Shown piece after piece: positions 22,083 to 34,164 of a stretch of 64,000 nt of DNA. The stretch covers positions 5,604,769-5,668,768 of the forward strand of contig CM059624.1 of assembly GCA_030435675.1 (NCBI GenBank), in the 5' to 3' direction. Under the pieces are notes generated by a model that saw only the letters and a list, made by a program, of their open reading frames with translations, did not search any database and was not told the DNA's origin. Numbering within the stretch: the stretch's first letter is position 1; each line of letters begins with the position of its first letter. The position numbers and the translations under genes were made by a program. The stretch is from Steinernema hermaphroditum. Lineage: Eukaryota > Nematoda > Chromadorea > Rhabditida > Steinernematidae.

Positions 22083-25045
22083 ATGGACGACCCGTTGGCG
22101 AACCGTGAGAATGGCCATTACGTGCCGACGACGATCTGCGATGTCGATGAGCGTCCTCTCTACGGAGAACTCATTCTCCTTGGCTACAACGGGGTGGCCG
22201 AGGGTCAGCGTCCCTCCGGGCAGATGAACCGCAAGCACCGTTCCAAGATGACCCTCCTTCGGAAGGACTATCCTAACGGAATCAAGAAGTTCGCCGTCTC
22301 ATCGATCGCAGCCCCCCCTCGTCAATCACAGGTGAGAACACACTTTTTAATCGAATTTCCTCGGATTTATGGCGGTCCGCTGGGGAGATAATCGGCGCGA
22401 TTTATCAGCCTTTAAGTTTGCACCGCGAAAATCATAAATTGCTAATGTCGGCTTGCCGTTTTACTGGAATTTCCTAGGACTACTAGGAAGCCAAGCGCTC
22501 CAAAGGTGTAAACACAGCTTGAAAAACAGATATTTGAGCAAAAAACATGCGGTTTTTGATACCCGAGGCTCTTGTGCTTACCAAGACAAGGGCCACTCTC
22601 CGATAAGATGTGTTTTCTGGCATCACACCTGGCTGTTTGTGTCCCGTTTGTCAATACAATCGCTCTATTTTTCGTCGTAGGAGACCCTGTCCGCTGTGTA
22701 CACAGTCACTTCGGAGCTTCGAAGCCGATCACAGTACACTTACTCGCACCACTTATGAATTCACTGACCTAAACTGGAAAACAAACTCATCCTTTCAGGC
22801 AGTGCAAGACCCGTCCAAACACGTCGTGTCTTACACCTACGAGAAAGGCCACACCGTTCTGGTGGAGTACGTGCCCGACGATACGAAAGACATGTTCCAG
22901 GTGGGAACGAGAACTTTATGAGGCTCAGATTTATGGACACCGTTTAGATCGGAAGGTCATCGGAGGATCAAATCGACTTCACCATCGTCGATACATGGCT
23001 TGCAGCCGGTTCCAACATGGTCGTCTCGCCAGGTTCGCGGGTTTATTGGGGTTCCGACAAACAAAAAACGTGTTTAGCCGGCAACAACATGAGGCTGCTT
23101 CGGGCGGCGAACAGTTTCGAGCGAGGGGAGCAGCATCAAAGGCCGATTTCGTCGACCATTTCGAGATACGCGTGCAGGATTCTGATCGACAGGGACGAGC
23201 CGACGAAGGCTTATGTGTTCGCGGCTGGATTTGACGGTTCCAAGAACATCTTCTTGGGGGTGAGCGTGCACTATAGAATTAATAAGGCTTCCAGTGACGT
23301 CAAAAAAGATAATGAAAGGATGCTTTAAAGTTCGCCGTTTTTTTTCGATTCTGCTTTTAAAGTACAAGGATCTGCAAACAAGAATAAGAAAAGGGCTTAA
23401 AAGAGCGATGTTCTGAAGTTCTCAACTCTCAAAACAGTCCTTTCCAGCTACATCACTTCTCAGCTATTTTGGCTTTCAGCCTAAAAGTGCCAGTGAGTCA
23501 AGACCACGCCGAAGTGCAATGTTTTTAAATTCATTCCGAAATCACATGGTCCATTTAAAACGAACTTTTCGTCTAGAGATCAATTGTGCCTGCGGCGATG
23601 TGTCTTCGTCGTTTGTTGAATATTAAACTAGACGTCGCGTTTCCCACGCATTCCTGGGCGAAGAGCACCCATTCAAAGCATACTTTGACACGAAGCAAAC
23701 TACACAAAAAGTACGTGCGCCGGACGTGGGAAAATGCAAAACAGAAAACATAGTTACACGTAGAACAAATATTTGAGATGTTTCGGCAGAGGTTCTTGTT
23801 GACATTGTAACGTTTTTATCAGTCACCGATCGATGGGTTCAGAGCCAGAATTAATTCTTCCCAAGAGAGGGAAAAATTCAATCATTCTATGATCGAATAT
23901 TACAGGAGAAAGCCACGAAATGGATCAAGAAGAACGGGGAGGCCGATGGCCTCACCACCAACGGCATCCTCATCCTCCATCCGAATCGGAACGACGTTGA
24001 CGATGAGGCGAGTTCCTCTTTCTCCGCCGACCGGAAGATGTACGTGTGGAGAGAAGTCTCCGTCGACGGCGATATCTACTCCCTCCGAGAAACTCGATCT
24101 TCCACAAAACGAGGCGAGCTGATCACCCACGAAACCCATCAGCTCCAAGACGGCACGCTGATCGACCTCTGTGGAGCGACTCTGCTGTGGAGAAGCGCCG
24201 ACGGTTTGGCGAAATCGCCTTCGAAGGCCGAACTGGAACATCGCCTCGATGAACTCAATGCTGGAAAGCCCCAGTGTCCCGTTAATCTCAATACGCTCAT
24301 CATCCCGAGGAAGAAATCGGCCAAGACGTGCAGTTCCTCCAGGCAACCTTATGTGAGTTTTTTCAAGGGGTGACCGATGATAATGGTAGATATATCGCCA
24401 TGGCGATGGTGTGTAGACGGAAGAAATGGGGTGGGAGATCCGAAGGGAGATCCATCGAGGGTTTTAGAATCTCGTTAGAACAGCTGTACACCACATGTTA
24501 AAAAGCTCAGTGATGTTATGAACCCTTCGAAGGCGATTTGGTTGGGAAGCTTTCCTATAGCAAACAAAATTTCCGGACCATCTTTTGCAAACGCCTGCAA
24601 AACACGTAAATTTCGAAAACGCAAACTCTTTAGGTGTACCTCGGCTGTGGCCACGTCCAAGGGAAACACGATTGGGGCGTTGTGAAGACATCCAACGGCG
24701 ATCCCGCTTCTTCTACGGCGTTCAAATGTCCCATCTGCCTGGTGGAGTCTTCGAAGATCATCCAACTCATCATGGGCATGGAATCGGCCTTCCACCTCGA
24801 CAGCGAATCTCTCGACTACTGCTTCAACCCATGTGGCCACATGGCATCGCTCAGTACAGTTCGGTATGAAACGACGTTTTCTGGTCTACGTAAATAGGGA
24901 AATTGATTGCAGCTACTGGTCGAGGATACCTCTACCCCACGGCACAAACAGCTTCCACCCCGTTTGCCCCTTCTGTACATCTCTGCTGTGCCTTGACAAG
25001 CCTTTCGTGCGCCTAATCTTCCAAGACCACTGCTTCGACTCTTGA
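22083..25045 (+). CDS. PELI: Pellino-type E3 ubiquitin ligase
   Basis: Pellino proteins are scaffold E3 ligases that ubiquitinate IRAK-type kinases in Toll/IL-1 signalling in insects and vertebrates. Six exons (22083-22331, 22799-22900, 22948-23259, 23906-24352, 24634-24863, 24913-25045) keep frame and give about 490 residues. The N-terminal FHA-like substrate-binding region shows YGELILLGYNG, the KHVVSYTYEKGHTVLVEY stretch, ISRYACRILIDR and YVFAAGFDGSKNIFLG. The C-terminal RING-like part is clear: YLGCGHVQGKHDWG, CPICLV, FNPCGHMAS, YWSRIPLPHGTN and CPFCTSLL, ending LIFQDHCFDS. It is longer than human PELI1 (418 aa), mainly in the middle. The first coding exon could be incomplete, since upstream sequence ends in a splice acceptor. 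Confidence 0.93.
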
Positions 25046-25566
25046 AAGACCCGTCATGTACAATATCCTCACCCAATCCTCCGTGTATTTCATCGTGATC
25101 TCGACGCGGCGGCGGCGCTACTCATCTAACTCGACTCACTCATCTCTGGCACGTACAGTATCATCATTCTTTCGCACTTTTCCCTGGGTCAATACAAAGG
25201 CAGAATAAAAGTTTTATCATCAGCTGACTCAGCCACTCCCCTTCGGGTGATCTCGTTCGGTTTTGAACCGTCATAGGTTCGCCTGACTAGTCGCATGACG
25301 CTAAAAGTAATTTTGAACCTGTTTGGAACTGATTTGGGAAAGGAGAGTTAAGTAGTTGGACTAGAGATCGGAGATGAGGTTAATAAAGGAAATATGGGCG
25401 ACCTTTGGTGGTTACGGTAATAGGCAAATGCTATGAAAAAGGACATGTGTAGGCTAATCAAGTTGTCCTCGAATCCCGAATCAAGTAAGCGACAAAAAAT
25501 CAGAGACATAAACAGATGTGGACATAAACAAAATGAAAAAGGAGATCACTCATTTTAAAAAGTTTA
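25046..25566. other. Intergenic stretch
   Basis: Holds the 3' flank of Pellino (an AATAAA lies near 25204) and no other recognisable feature before the tRNA gene. Confidence 0.4.
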
Positions 25567-25638
25567 CTCCCCGGCCGGGAATCGAACCCGGGTCTCGCAC
25601 GTGACAGGCGCGGATACTCACCACTATACTACCGAGGA
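25567..25638 (-). tRNA. tRNA-Asp (anticodon GTC)
   Basis: A 72-nt cloverleaf on the minus strand. The 7-bp acceptor stem pairs TCCTCGG with CCGGGGA (one G-U), with discriminator G. The D-arm/A-box reads TAGTATAGTGGT, the anticodon loop CTGTCAC has GTC at 25603-25605, and the B-box is GGTTCGATTCC. No intron. All elements match eukaryotic tRNA-Asp, so it should be functional. Confidence 0.97.
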
Positions 25639-26082
25639 CTTGTGTATAGCCCCAGTGAGACCACTATACATATGCCCATTTGTTTCAATCTTTCGCCTTT
25701 TTGGTTCATTTTCAGTCAAACTTGTCTTCGAAACCTAAAAAAAGCCCGATTTGGACTTGATAAAAGCGATCTTGAAGCATACCAACTGCTTGCCTTCGCA
25801 CTCGATGGTCCCGAAGCGACGCATGGCTTTAGAGCGGCGACAGAGTTTATTGCCCACCGATAGATCGAACTTTCGGAAGCTGCTGTGTTTGTTGTTGACG
25901 TGAGCTCTTCCGAGATCTCAATTCGCTTTCTTCGCAAAGGTCGGCCTATCATTGGGTTCTTTTCACCAACACTGGCTGATGATCTTTCCGACTTCGGCTG
26001 GCGTATCTTCGATACCCCTGTGCATTCCCATCACCGTTATTCCCAGAAATCTGCAATCGTCGCTGTTTACAGATTCCCAAAA

Positions 26083-26514
26083 ATGGCCGCCGACACATTG
26101 GTCGTCCCCACCCTGCAGACAATCCTCAACAGCTCCTCCGATATCGCCTCGATCTTCATCACTGACATGAAAGGTATCCAGGTCGCCGCTGTCGGTATGT
26201 ATCCTCAGAAAGGCAACAAACAAAGAGAACTTCTAGGCGAGGACCACCGCAACAAGACCCAAATGTACAACGCCTTCAAGGTGTCCGTCGATCAGAGCGA
26301 CAAGATAGGAATTGGGAGACAGAAGTGCGCCGTTTACGGCTACAGCTCGAGCCAGATCGTGATGATCAGCATGGAACACCTGATTGTTTTCATTGTGGCG
26401 CGCGCGAACGCCAACACGGGCATGCTCATGGAGATGAGAACGCAGCTGCAACCTGTCGCCGAGGCGCTCCTCAACGCGATCCCATCCCTTCGCGATGTCC
26501 AGATGGACGACTGA
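26083..26514 (+). CDS. lmtr-3: LAMTOR3 (Ragulator subunit), copy 1
   Basis: LAMTOR3 (MP1/MAPKSP1) is a roadblock-fold subunit of the Ragulator complex that tethers Rag GTPases and MAPK signalling to lysosomes. The single exon encodes 143 residues from ATG 26083, near the family length of about 124. Typical stretches are ASIFITDMKGIQVAAVG (strand of the roadblock sheet), KVSVDQSDKIGIGRQKCAVY, and ANANTGMLMEMRTQLQPVAE. The frame is open upstream, but that part comes from the antisense kinase fragment, so the internal ATG is preferred. Identical in protein to copy 2, 697 bp downstream. It lies tail to tail with the kinase fragment. Confidence 0.92.
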   Translation: MAADTLVVPTLQTILNSSSDIASIFITDMKGIQVAAVGMYPQKGNKQRELLGEDHRNKTQMYNAFKVSVDQSDKIGIGRQKCAVYGYSSSQIVMISMEHLIVFIVARANANTGMLMEMRTQLQPVAEALLNAIPSLRDVQMDD

Positions 26515-26590
26515 ACAAAACAACGCTAGTCTTCACTTCTCTCCGGGTTTATTCGCGCTACTTCCTGCATACCTATAAACAGCCTATAAT

Positions 26591-26701
26591 TTATTTATTC
26601 TTGAGTATTTGAAGTCCTTCGACGATCTTCGCAAAGGTCGGCCTATCATTGGGTTCTTTTGACCAACACTGGCTGATGATCTTTCCGACTCCGGCTGGCG
26701 T
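26591..26701 (-). pseudogene. Duplicated fragment of the tyrosine kinase last exon
   Basis: The minus strand encodes TPAGVGKIISQCWSKEPNDR and continues to LQILKNK with its stop, identical to the true last exon at 27288-27398. Upstream of TPAG the sequence switches to LAMTOR3 promoter DNA. It therefore lacks the rest of the kinase domain. A further shortened piece, missing the stop codon as well, lies at 25930-26004. Confidence 0.9.
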
Positions 26702-26779
26702 ATCTTCGATACCCCTGTGCATTCCCATCACCGTTATTCCCAGAAATCTGCAATCGTCGCTGTTTACAGATTCCCAAAA

Positions 26780-27211
26780 ATGGCCGCCGACACATTGGTC
26801 GTCCCCACCCTGCAGACAATCCTCAACAGCTCCTCCGATATCGCCTCGATCTTCATCACTGACATGAAAGGTATCCAGGTCGCCGCTGTCGGTATGTATC
26901 CTCAGAAAGGCAACAAACAAAGAGAACTTCTAGGCGAGGACCACCGCAACAAGACCCAAATGTACAACGCCTTCAAGGTGTCCGTCGATCAGAGCGACAA
27001 GATAGGAATTGGGAGACAGAAGTGCGCCGTTTACGGCTACAGCTCGAGCCAGATCGTGATGATCAGCATGGAACACCTGATTGTTTTCATTGTGGCGCGC
27101 GCGAACGCCAACACGGGCATGCTCATGGAGATGAGAACGCAGCTGCAACCTGTCGCCGAGGCGCTCCTCAACGCGATCCCATCCCTTCGCGATGTCCAGA
27201 TGGACGACTGA
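26780..27211 (+). CDS. lmtr-3: LAMTOR3 (Ragulator subunit), copy 2
   Basis: Exact protein duplicate of the gene at 26083, 143 residues and single exon, carried by the second 697-bp unit. Its promoter-proximal DNA contains the antisense kinase exon fragment at 26591-26701. Its 3' end converges on the intact kinase gene, whose stop lies 77 bp downstream. If both copies are real, gene dosage of this Ragulator subunit would be doubled. If not, one copy is an assembly duplicate. Confidence 0.92.
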   Translation: MAADTLVVPTLQTILNSSSDIASIFITDMKGIQVAAVGMYPQKGNKQRELLGEDHRNKTQMYNAFKVSVDQSDKIGIGRQKCAVYGYSSSQIVMISMEHLIVFIVARANANTGMLMEMRTQLQPVAEALLNAIPSLRDVQMDD

Positions 27212-27287
27212 ACAAAACAACGCTAGTCTTCACTTCTCTCCGGGTTTATTCGCGCTACTTCCTGCATACCTATAAACAGCCTATAAT

Positions 27288-28736
27288 TTATTTATTCTTG
27301 AGTATTTGAAGTCCTTCGACGATCTTCGCAAAGGTCGGCCTATCATTGGGTTCTTTTGACCAACACTGGCTGATGATCTTTCCGACTCCGGCTGGCGTGT
27401 CTTTTGGCATATCCATCCTATAGTTCTGTACCACAATCTTGGCTCGCGTCTGGATGTTCGTCAGATTCGGGTACGGCTCGCTGCCTTCGGAGTATATCTC
27501 CCAAACCATGACGCCATATGACCAGACGTCCGACTTCGCTGAGTAGATCTTATTCTGCATGGTCTCAGGTGCGAGCCATTTCACAGGTACTTTGTCTAAT
27601 TTGTCGTCGGTGACTTGTTTTCGCTCGTCACTCATTCCGAAGTCACTGATCTTCACCTCGTTCCTGTCGGTCAAAAGGCAATTTCGCGCAGCTGAAAAGA
27701 GGATCCCAATTAGCCAACCACGATCAAAATGACTCATACCGATATCTCTGTGGATGCAGTTCTGCTTCTCGAGGTATGAAAGTCCTATGGCTCCTTCTAG
27801 AGCGAAGCGCAGCTTGACAGTTTGAGATGTGTTGCCCTGAAATCAATCGTTTTAGTCAGCTTTTGACTACTTGACTACTGCAGAAAATACTGGTTAGCCC
27901 ACAGTATCCACGACATGGAAATGCTACTTACTGTAACAACTGCGTACCTTATTCTTCCTCAAATAGGAAAGCACAGATCCACCTGGACAAAGTTCCATCA
28001 AAATCATGAGAGGGTGTTCGTGAACGGCGACTCCGAGGATACGGACGATGTGTTTGTGCTGCAGCTTCCGCATTAAGCGCGCTTCCTTCATGAATTTTAG
28101 CCTCGCCTCTCGGCCCACTTCGTCGCGCATCGTCTTGACGGCTACTTGGATTGTTCCTTCGTTTTCGGTGGTGAAATCAGCCATGTACACCTGAAAAGTC
28201 CACATAACGTGAGTAATCCAGGCATCTCATTGTACCTCTCCAAATGCACCTTCTCCGAGCTTCTTCTTGAATTTGATGGCATCATGATTCAGAATCCAGG
28301 GTGGACGTTCAACTGGTTTGCGGAGAATGACGCCACTATTGCAGGAAACAGGAGTCTTCGTCGTTTTGTGCCAATCGATCAAATCTTTTACCGATTTGTC
28401 CTAAAATGGACAATTCTAATTTCACAAAATCAAGCAAAAACCTACAGTGTGCGACTCCAAATAGTACTCGTGGGCCTCGTTCTGATTGATCATGAAGTGC
28501 TTCACTTTGGTCTCCCAGCGAGCGCTGAGTGCGAGCACGATCCTTCCTTGGCTCTCCGTTTTTCGTAGTAGAAAGTCACCACTGACCTTCAGAAGCGGTT
28601 CAATATCAGCACGCGGCACGAGGCCATGATAGTAGTCAGCGCACCGGACGTCGTCGGAGATCGACTTGCAGTCGTCCGACGGAGGAACCCCATGCGGGTC
28701 CCCAGACAACGACGGGTTGATCTGGGACGTCGTCAT
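27288..28736 (-). CDS. SH2-domain non-receptor tyrosine kinase (Fer/Fes-like)
   Basis: Five minus-strand exons (28736-28446, 28400-28236, 28190-27948, 27836-27740, 27691-27288) give 399 residues. This is the short SH2 plus kinase form common in nematodes (the SPE-8/KIN-5 type), without F-BAR. The SH2 starts at about residue 32 (YYHGLVPRADIEPLL, then DFLLRKTES with the phosphotyrosine-binding Arg). Kinase motifs are all present: glycine loop KLGEGAFGEVY, VAIK-like VAVKTM, HRDIAARNC, SDFGMSD, WLAPE, and SDVWSYGVMVWEIYSEGSEP. Predicted to be an active cytoplasmic kinase. The stop codon is embedded in AATAAATAA, so the poly(A) signal overlaps the end of the coding region. Nematode relatives are often sperm-enriched, which is only a suggestion here. 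Confidence 0.95.
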
Positions 28737-31049
28737 CGCGACGACGTTAGTGAGAAGCTTCTGGAGCGGACTGGGCCGGCGGTGCGATCAACTTCTGCGA
28801 AGAATCAACCCGCTGAAGCGACGGCACTTCTCGGAATGCAGCTGAGGAAGGAACAACCGCCCTCCAGCGACAGACTCCATATATAGGCTGCAAAGAGACA
28901 GACAGTTAAATGAGACAGACAGAGGCGCAATTACCTCTGCAGACTTTCCAGCATTCTTCGAGCTTGAGCATCTTCTTCACGGCTGTAAGAAGATCGAGCC
29001 ACGGAACACTTAAATGAGCAATGTGAAAATACAGCAGAACGCGCCACATGTTGGAACAACCACGCCAACTCGCACATAAAAAACAGTGGTTATATAGTAA
29101 TTTAGAAACATGAAAAAAAAGAAGAAAAACGGGAAAAGTTCAGTTTATCCGCGTCCAGGAAAAGCGCATCGACTGAACCGTAGGGTAAATTCAAAATGCT
29201 CCGAACCTCTTTGCAAAAAGGATATACCCGCCCAAATTATAAAGATCATTTATATTCCCCAGCAAAATAAGGTTCAGAATCAGGTGAATTTCGCCACCGA
29301 CTCAGCCGTTGCGCCTTATCGGGAACGCAAATCAAAACGCACACAACTGAGAACATATGAAAGAACAATGAAAATGACTAAAAGTGTAATCACAACTGTC
29401 CTTTTCCACAAACGAAACCAGAATTTCGCTAGATCAAGTGTGGACTAATCGCTAGGGTTATTATTAGGATCAGAGAACCAAATTCGTACCATTAGAACGT
29501 ACACTCACCGGGAGCAATGCCGGTATCAGCGGCTCGGAAACAAACTACATCGAAGTGGACTAAAGACTCCCTCATACTCACCGTCACCGTTACAATAAAG
29601 GATAATTAAGAATAGCGTTTGTACTTTCCTGGAGAAAGATTTCAGATCGTTGCGGAACCCGAACAGAATTGCCTGTCAGGTTCGGCTTCTAGGAGTTGAA
29701 ATTATGTGGATTTATGTGGCTCGATTATTTTATGTGCAGAAAATGGTGTTAATCGTTCTCAAATAATCGAAAATCATTTGTCATTTAACTAAACCGCCAA
29801 AAAATCTTAAATCTGACCTTTTATAAATTCTGAAGCCTTTACACTCCGATTCTTATGCATGTACTCACTTGTGTCCGTTTGATTATAATAATTATGATAA
29901 TTCCGAATGTTACTGTTTGTATGACCACATAAAATCGACACCTTTGGGTTTAGAAAGCTGATTAGTTTCGGGCCAAGTTTGAAATCAAATCTTTCAATCG
30001 ACCGTTTTCATGAGGATCTTCTTTCTGTTGCACAGGTACACTATGAAATTCAGCATGTACGGCAAAGACGGTGCACAATATTTACCGTGAAATATTTATC
30101 ATCAAATAACACGTATCACTTTTTAGATCGGTATGCTCTACCCCTTCAATCTCTTATTTTCTTTCCGAAATTTTGCTCAAAAAAACCATAATCTGCCGCG
30201 TACTTCAACGCTGCTTTCCCTGCTTAGAAAGACTACTTTAATGATTACTTCAGTGTCCTTCTAATAACAACATTTTGATGACATTTCCAGTATTGTTATC
30301 TTATGTCCATGGTTTATTACCTTGTCCTCATATTTGTCTGAATAGCTGGAATCGGGTGGACTAAAGATATGATCTGCTTTGGACCGGTGTTGCACTGAGA
30401 AATACCGGTATCTAACAAACTCTAACAAATTGGACTCAGATCGGGATTCATTGGATGTGGCCTGTACGAGATTTAGCAAGGAGTGACAGAATTGGACACT
30501 CAATGGATGATCTGTTTTTGAGTCTTTGATTGGGGCACTTGAACTGCACCCACGTATCACACTTGGTCGGACATGTATATGGATGTTGAACGACACCCAC
30601 TCTCACTTTTAAAGATAGCAAAAACACATCGTTATCACTTCACACTTTCTGTGAACTGTTCTATGACCCTTTCATCCACGAGGAGATCAGTTAAATGTCG
30701 ATGATACTGCGTAACGCTCTCTATAATGTTTTATAATGCATTCTGTCAATTATTGCCATTAACATCATTTGAATACTTCCTTTGTTCTATTTTTTCGTTT
30801 CAGCTTTCGAGTATCGAGTACTTTTGATTTGGAGCTACTCTCTGAGCTGGGGATATCACTCTTTCGCTATTCGAAAAATCGGTGAAGTTCCTCATAATGC
30901 AACCCATCCCCTCCCTCGTCCCTTTGTTTCACACTCCATCCAGCGGACCGAAACGCAATCATACATCATATTCCAGGGAGTGGGAGGAGCGTGACTGCTA
31001 CCGGAGCACCTATAGTGAAAACAAGATTCACCGCCTGATCAGCAGGGCT
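28737..31049. other. Long intergenic stretch
   Basis: Divergent promoter space between the minus-strand kinase and the plus-strand aquaporin cluster. Open frames at 29110-29448 and 30261-30596 have no domain or good splice context. No structured RNA was recognised. Confidence 0.4.
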
Positions 31050-31057
31050 TATAAAAC
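31050..31057 (+). promoter_or_regulatory. TATA-like box of aquaporin 1
   Basis: TATAAAAC 64 bp upstream of the ATG at 31121. A similar TATAAAG (37803-37809) lies about 100 bp before the third aquaporin. Confidence 0.5.
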
Positions 31058-31120
31058 GGAGGCCTCCGGGGGAAAGGCACGAGAATAGAGAACGTTCTCG
31101 CCGAGTGCATTAGCACCATC

Positions 31121-33828
31121 ATGACTGCCGCTGTGAATATCGTCGACCGACTGAGAGCGAAGTTCGGTCTTCGCGATGACTTGGCTAGGTGTGTTCTCTG
31201 CGAATTCGTCTGCACCGCTTTCCTCATGGTAAGTACCGCTTTTCAAGTTGCTGGAGAAGCATCCGGACAGTCATAAAATAGTATAAGGCGAGGTCAGTAG
31301 TAACGATCTTTAAAAGTGAAAGGCAAATATTGACTGTGATCGAGTCAATATTTGCCGAAAAAAGCTAAACATAAAGTGCTCTTGGGTACATTGGACCACA
31401 TTACATGATCTCAGGTTAATTTCTTCGCTGCATTCTATGTGAAGGAACCATTCATCATAAAAGTTGATGATGATGATCCTTCAAACTGCGCCTCTTCCCA
31501 AATACAGTACTTTTTGCTGTGTAAAACACAAAATACAGCAGTGCTGTTTATCACGATTTGCACGAAATCGCCTTTCAAAAACAAGAGTGCACCATTGTTC
31601 CTGATTCTATGCACAACTTTCCTTTTTTCGTGCCCCGTATTCTGTGCTTATGGGGCGCACAAACATATAAACAACCATGAATTTAGCAAAGAGCACGCTC
31701 CTTTCACTCTCCATGGTTTCGTACAAAAACGGGCAATACAAGATGCATTTTGTCGTGTTCTTATAATACCAGTCACTGATTTTTACCAAGGGTCTCATTT
31801 TGATAACATAAATTGGATAACGGCACAAAAACTACATAACATTGTTGTGAAGTTTGACATAAAGACCATCATTTCACTTGCCTTTATAGTGGAACACGGA
31901 TTTCTTATGTATCCGATGGATGACGGACTCTTCGCCTTATCTCGCTTCGATATTATCAGCAACCCGTTTCTTACGACATCTTGTTTTCGCAAAACGCTTA
32001 CAGACAAATACTGAACCATACAAGACTCAAGTAATTTTTTTTTCACTGAAATATTTACCGATACTGGAAGCTTTTTTTGCAGAAACCACACAAGATTTTA
32101 CACCATTTTGCATCTCTTCAGGGTGCACTGACTCGAAAACCCCGAAATCGGATCAGTTTGGAAATGCTGGCATTTTGCATGCAATTGCAGTGGATGCAAA
32201 ACGTGGTGACGTTTGAGGCCTGATGTTATAGTTTTAAATATACTCATAAAATGAAGCAATCAAGTGATGAATCAGAATTTCATGAACATGTGCTTCTGAT
32301 AAAGAATGGACGTTTCTCGAAATATTTTTTTTCAGAAACTTTAAGCACTTTTGAAAGAAAAATAAGAATGCACATAGCCCATTTCAGATTACCTTTTCCT
32401 CATTAGCATTTTCAGTAAAAACTTCCTGGAAATCCCAACCGTTTGTGGTGCGATGCACCTAAACTGTGCTCATTTTAATGCACCACACTTCGAAATCGGA
32501 TTAGTTCTGAACCGCGGGCAGTCGGAGCCGACAACGTGGATCTGAGTGCATTTAAATGAAAACGGGTTGAAAAAGTGGTCGATGCTCAATTTCACATATT
32601 GTTGAGCGAAATGCGACCGTCATCGGCCTTTTAAATGATTCTAAAAGAAATGAAAAATCTCCAAGCAAAGAATTTCCTTGTGTACATCTTCTTCTAACAA
32701 AAAGCACCTACCTATAATTGTGTGACCCACAGAGAGATGCCAACTGAGACGGAGCCGACTCGGATTGCAAAATTTCACCCAGTCAGGATCTCTGGGCACG
32801 CATTGTATTAACCTATTAGCTTCATAACAGCACAAATTTATCAGAATCACTATCGAAAGCAGCATCGTATCCATAGTAATTTCTCTATAATGCGCGTTTT
32901 AGTATGTTGGCTTTTGCGCCAACACAAACTACGTCCTCCTTCGACAGCCCGCCAACCAGTACTTCGCTGTTCAGTTCGCGTGGGGACTGGCACTTCTGTT
33001 TGCAGTGCAGATGGGATTTGGCATATCTGGTATACGGTAGTTCTTAGTTGTATGGCAAAGACGATGTGTTAAGGCAGCCACCTGAACCCAGCCGTGTCCT
33101 TCTTCCTGTATTCCTTTGGACACATAGGAATGGACAGGCTGCTCCTCTACTCAGCAGCTCAGTTCTGTGGGGCGTTTTTTGGCGCTTCTCTCAGTTTTCT
33201 CACTTATTACGGTAGGACAGATGATAGCTGCGGAGAGTGCTGACCTTCTTATAGACGGAATCAACTCCTTCGACGGCGGGCATCGACAAGTCTATGGACC
33301 AAACGCTACAGCTGGAATCTTCGCCACTTATCCGAGGGACTATCTCTCCGTCACTGGCGCCATCGTTGACCAGGTTTGGACATTCCTCTACTTGGACTGG
33401 CTCTATCGCGATACTTGTAGGTCGCCTGCACCGCCATAATGTGCATTTGTGTCTCCTTGATCACCGAAAAACGAAACGGAATCCCCAAGTATTTGCAGCC
33501 CTTCTACTTGTCTCTCATGCTCTGTGTCGTCGGAATGTCTCTGGCCAACGCTGGAACCGGAATGAACCCGGCTCGTGATCTAGCTCCTCGCCTGTTCACT
33601 TTCTTCGCAGGATACGGTAGCGAAGTGTTCAGCTACCGGAACTACTCGTGGTTCTGGATTCCGATCGTGTGCCCCATGATCGGAGCGATCGTTGGATCGT
33701 GGGGATATCAGCTTCTCATTGGAATCCACTTCGCAGATGACGAAAATGAGAAATCTCTGATTTTGCCTATTTCGGCTAGAACGTCGGAGAGTTCGATCGA
33801 CGAAAAAGCGTTTACTGGAATAAGTTAG
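31121..33828 (+). CDS. aqp: Aquaglyceroporin, cluster member 1
   Basis: Channel of the MIP family for water and small solutes such as glycerol in the plasma membrane. Five exons (31121-31228, 32903-33029, 33074-33211, 33255-33373, 33421-33828) give 299 residues. Both pore loops are visible: SHLNPAVS in exon 3 and GTGMNPARDLAPRL in exon 5. The Asp after the second NPAR is the hallmark of aquaglyceroporins. The extracellular loop is enlarged ([19 protein letters not shown]) with an N-glycosylation-type NAT. Six hydrophobic helices fit the expected topology. Intron 1 is 1.67 kb and carries a perfect hairpin at 31322-31356. Core exons 2-4 are 127, 138 and 119 bp, as in the three paralogues. Confidence 0.95.
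31322..31356. repeat. Perfect 14-bp stem hairpin in intron 1
   Basis: GGCAAATATTGACT is followed by a 7-base loop (GTGATCG) and its exact reverse complement. It sits in the long first intron of aquaporin 1. The stem is too short for a microRNA precursor. It could be a relic of a small palindromic element. Confidence 0.85.
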
Positions 33829-34164
33829 TCATTTCGAGTGAATCAGAGAATTCAGTTTTTGTTTTAGAAGCATAATTCACAGAGAAAAGGTACCAGAAAA
33901 CCAGGAGGATTTGTGTACAGAGTTTGATGTACAAAGTTGTTATCAAATAAACATATATTACCATATCTCTGCCCTATGCAAATTCTTTGTGTGACAAATC
34001 GTAAGGCATCATTCTGTATCCAACGAAGCACCCAAAGATGTCAAGTAACAGTAAGGTCACAGTAAGGTCGCGAGGTCATAATTGCTCGGTGGGGGAAAGC
34101 GAACAGAATCATCTTCCGTTCGCCTGGTGGAGCTCGGACCTCAGAATTGCAGCAGATCTTCAAC

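Larger units (their letters stand above)
25930..27323. repeat. 697-bp direct tandem duplication
   Basis: Units 25930-26626 and 26627-27323 match with a constant 697-bp offset. Each carries a fragment of the kinase last exon and a full LAMTOR3 gene. The start of a third copy (27324 to about 27398) is the authentic kinase exon. Between units 1 and 2, I saw two base differences in the first 75 bp and none in the encoded proteins, so the event is very recent or an assembly artefact. Confidence 0.95.

Noticed and set aside
28626..28886. Plus-strand frame opposite the kinase N terminus
   Set aside because: Shadow of the SH2 exon. The minus-strand model has full motifs.
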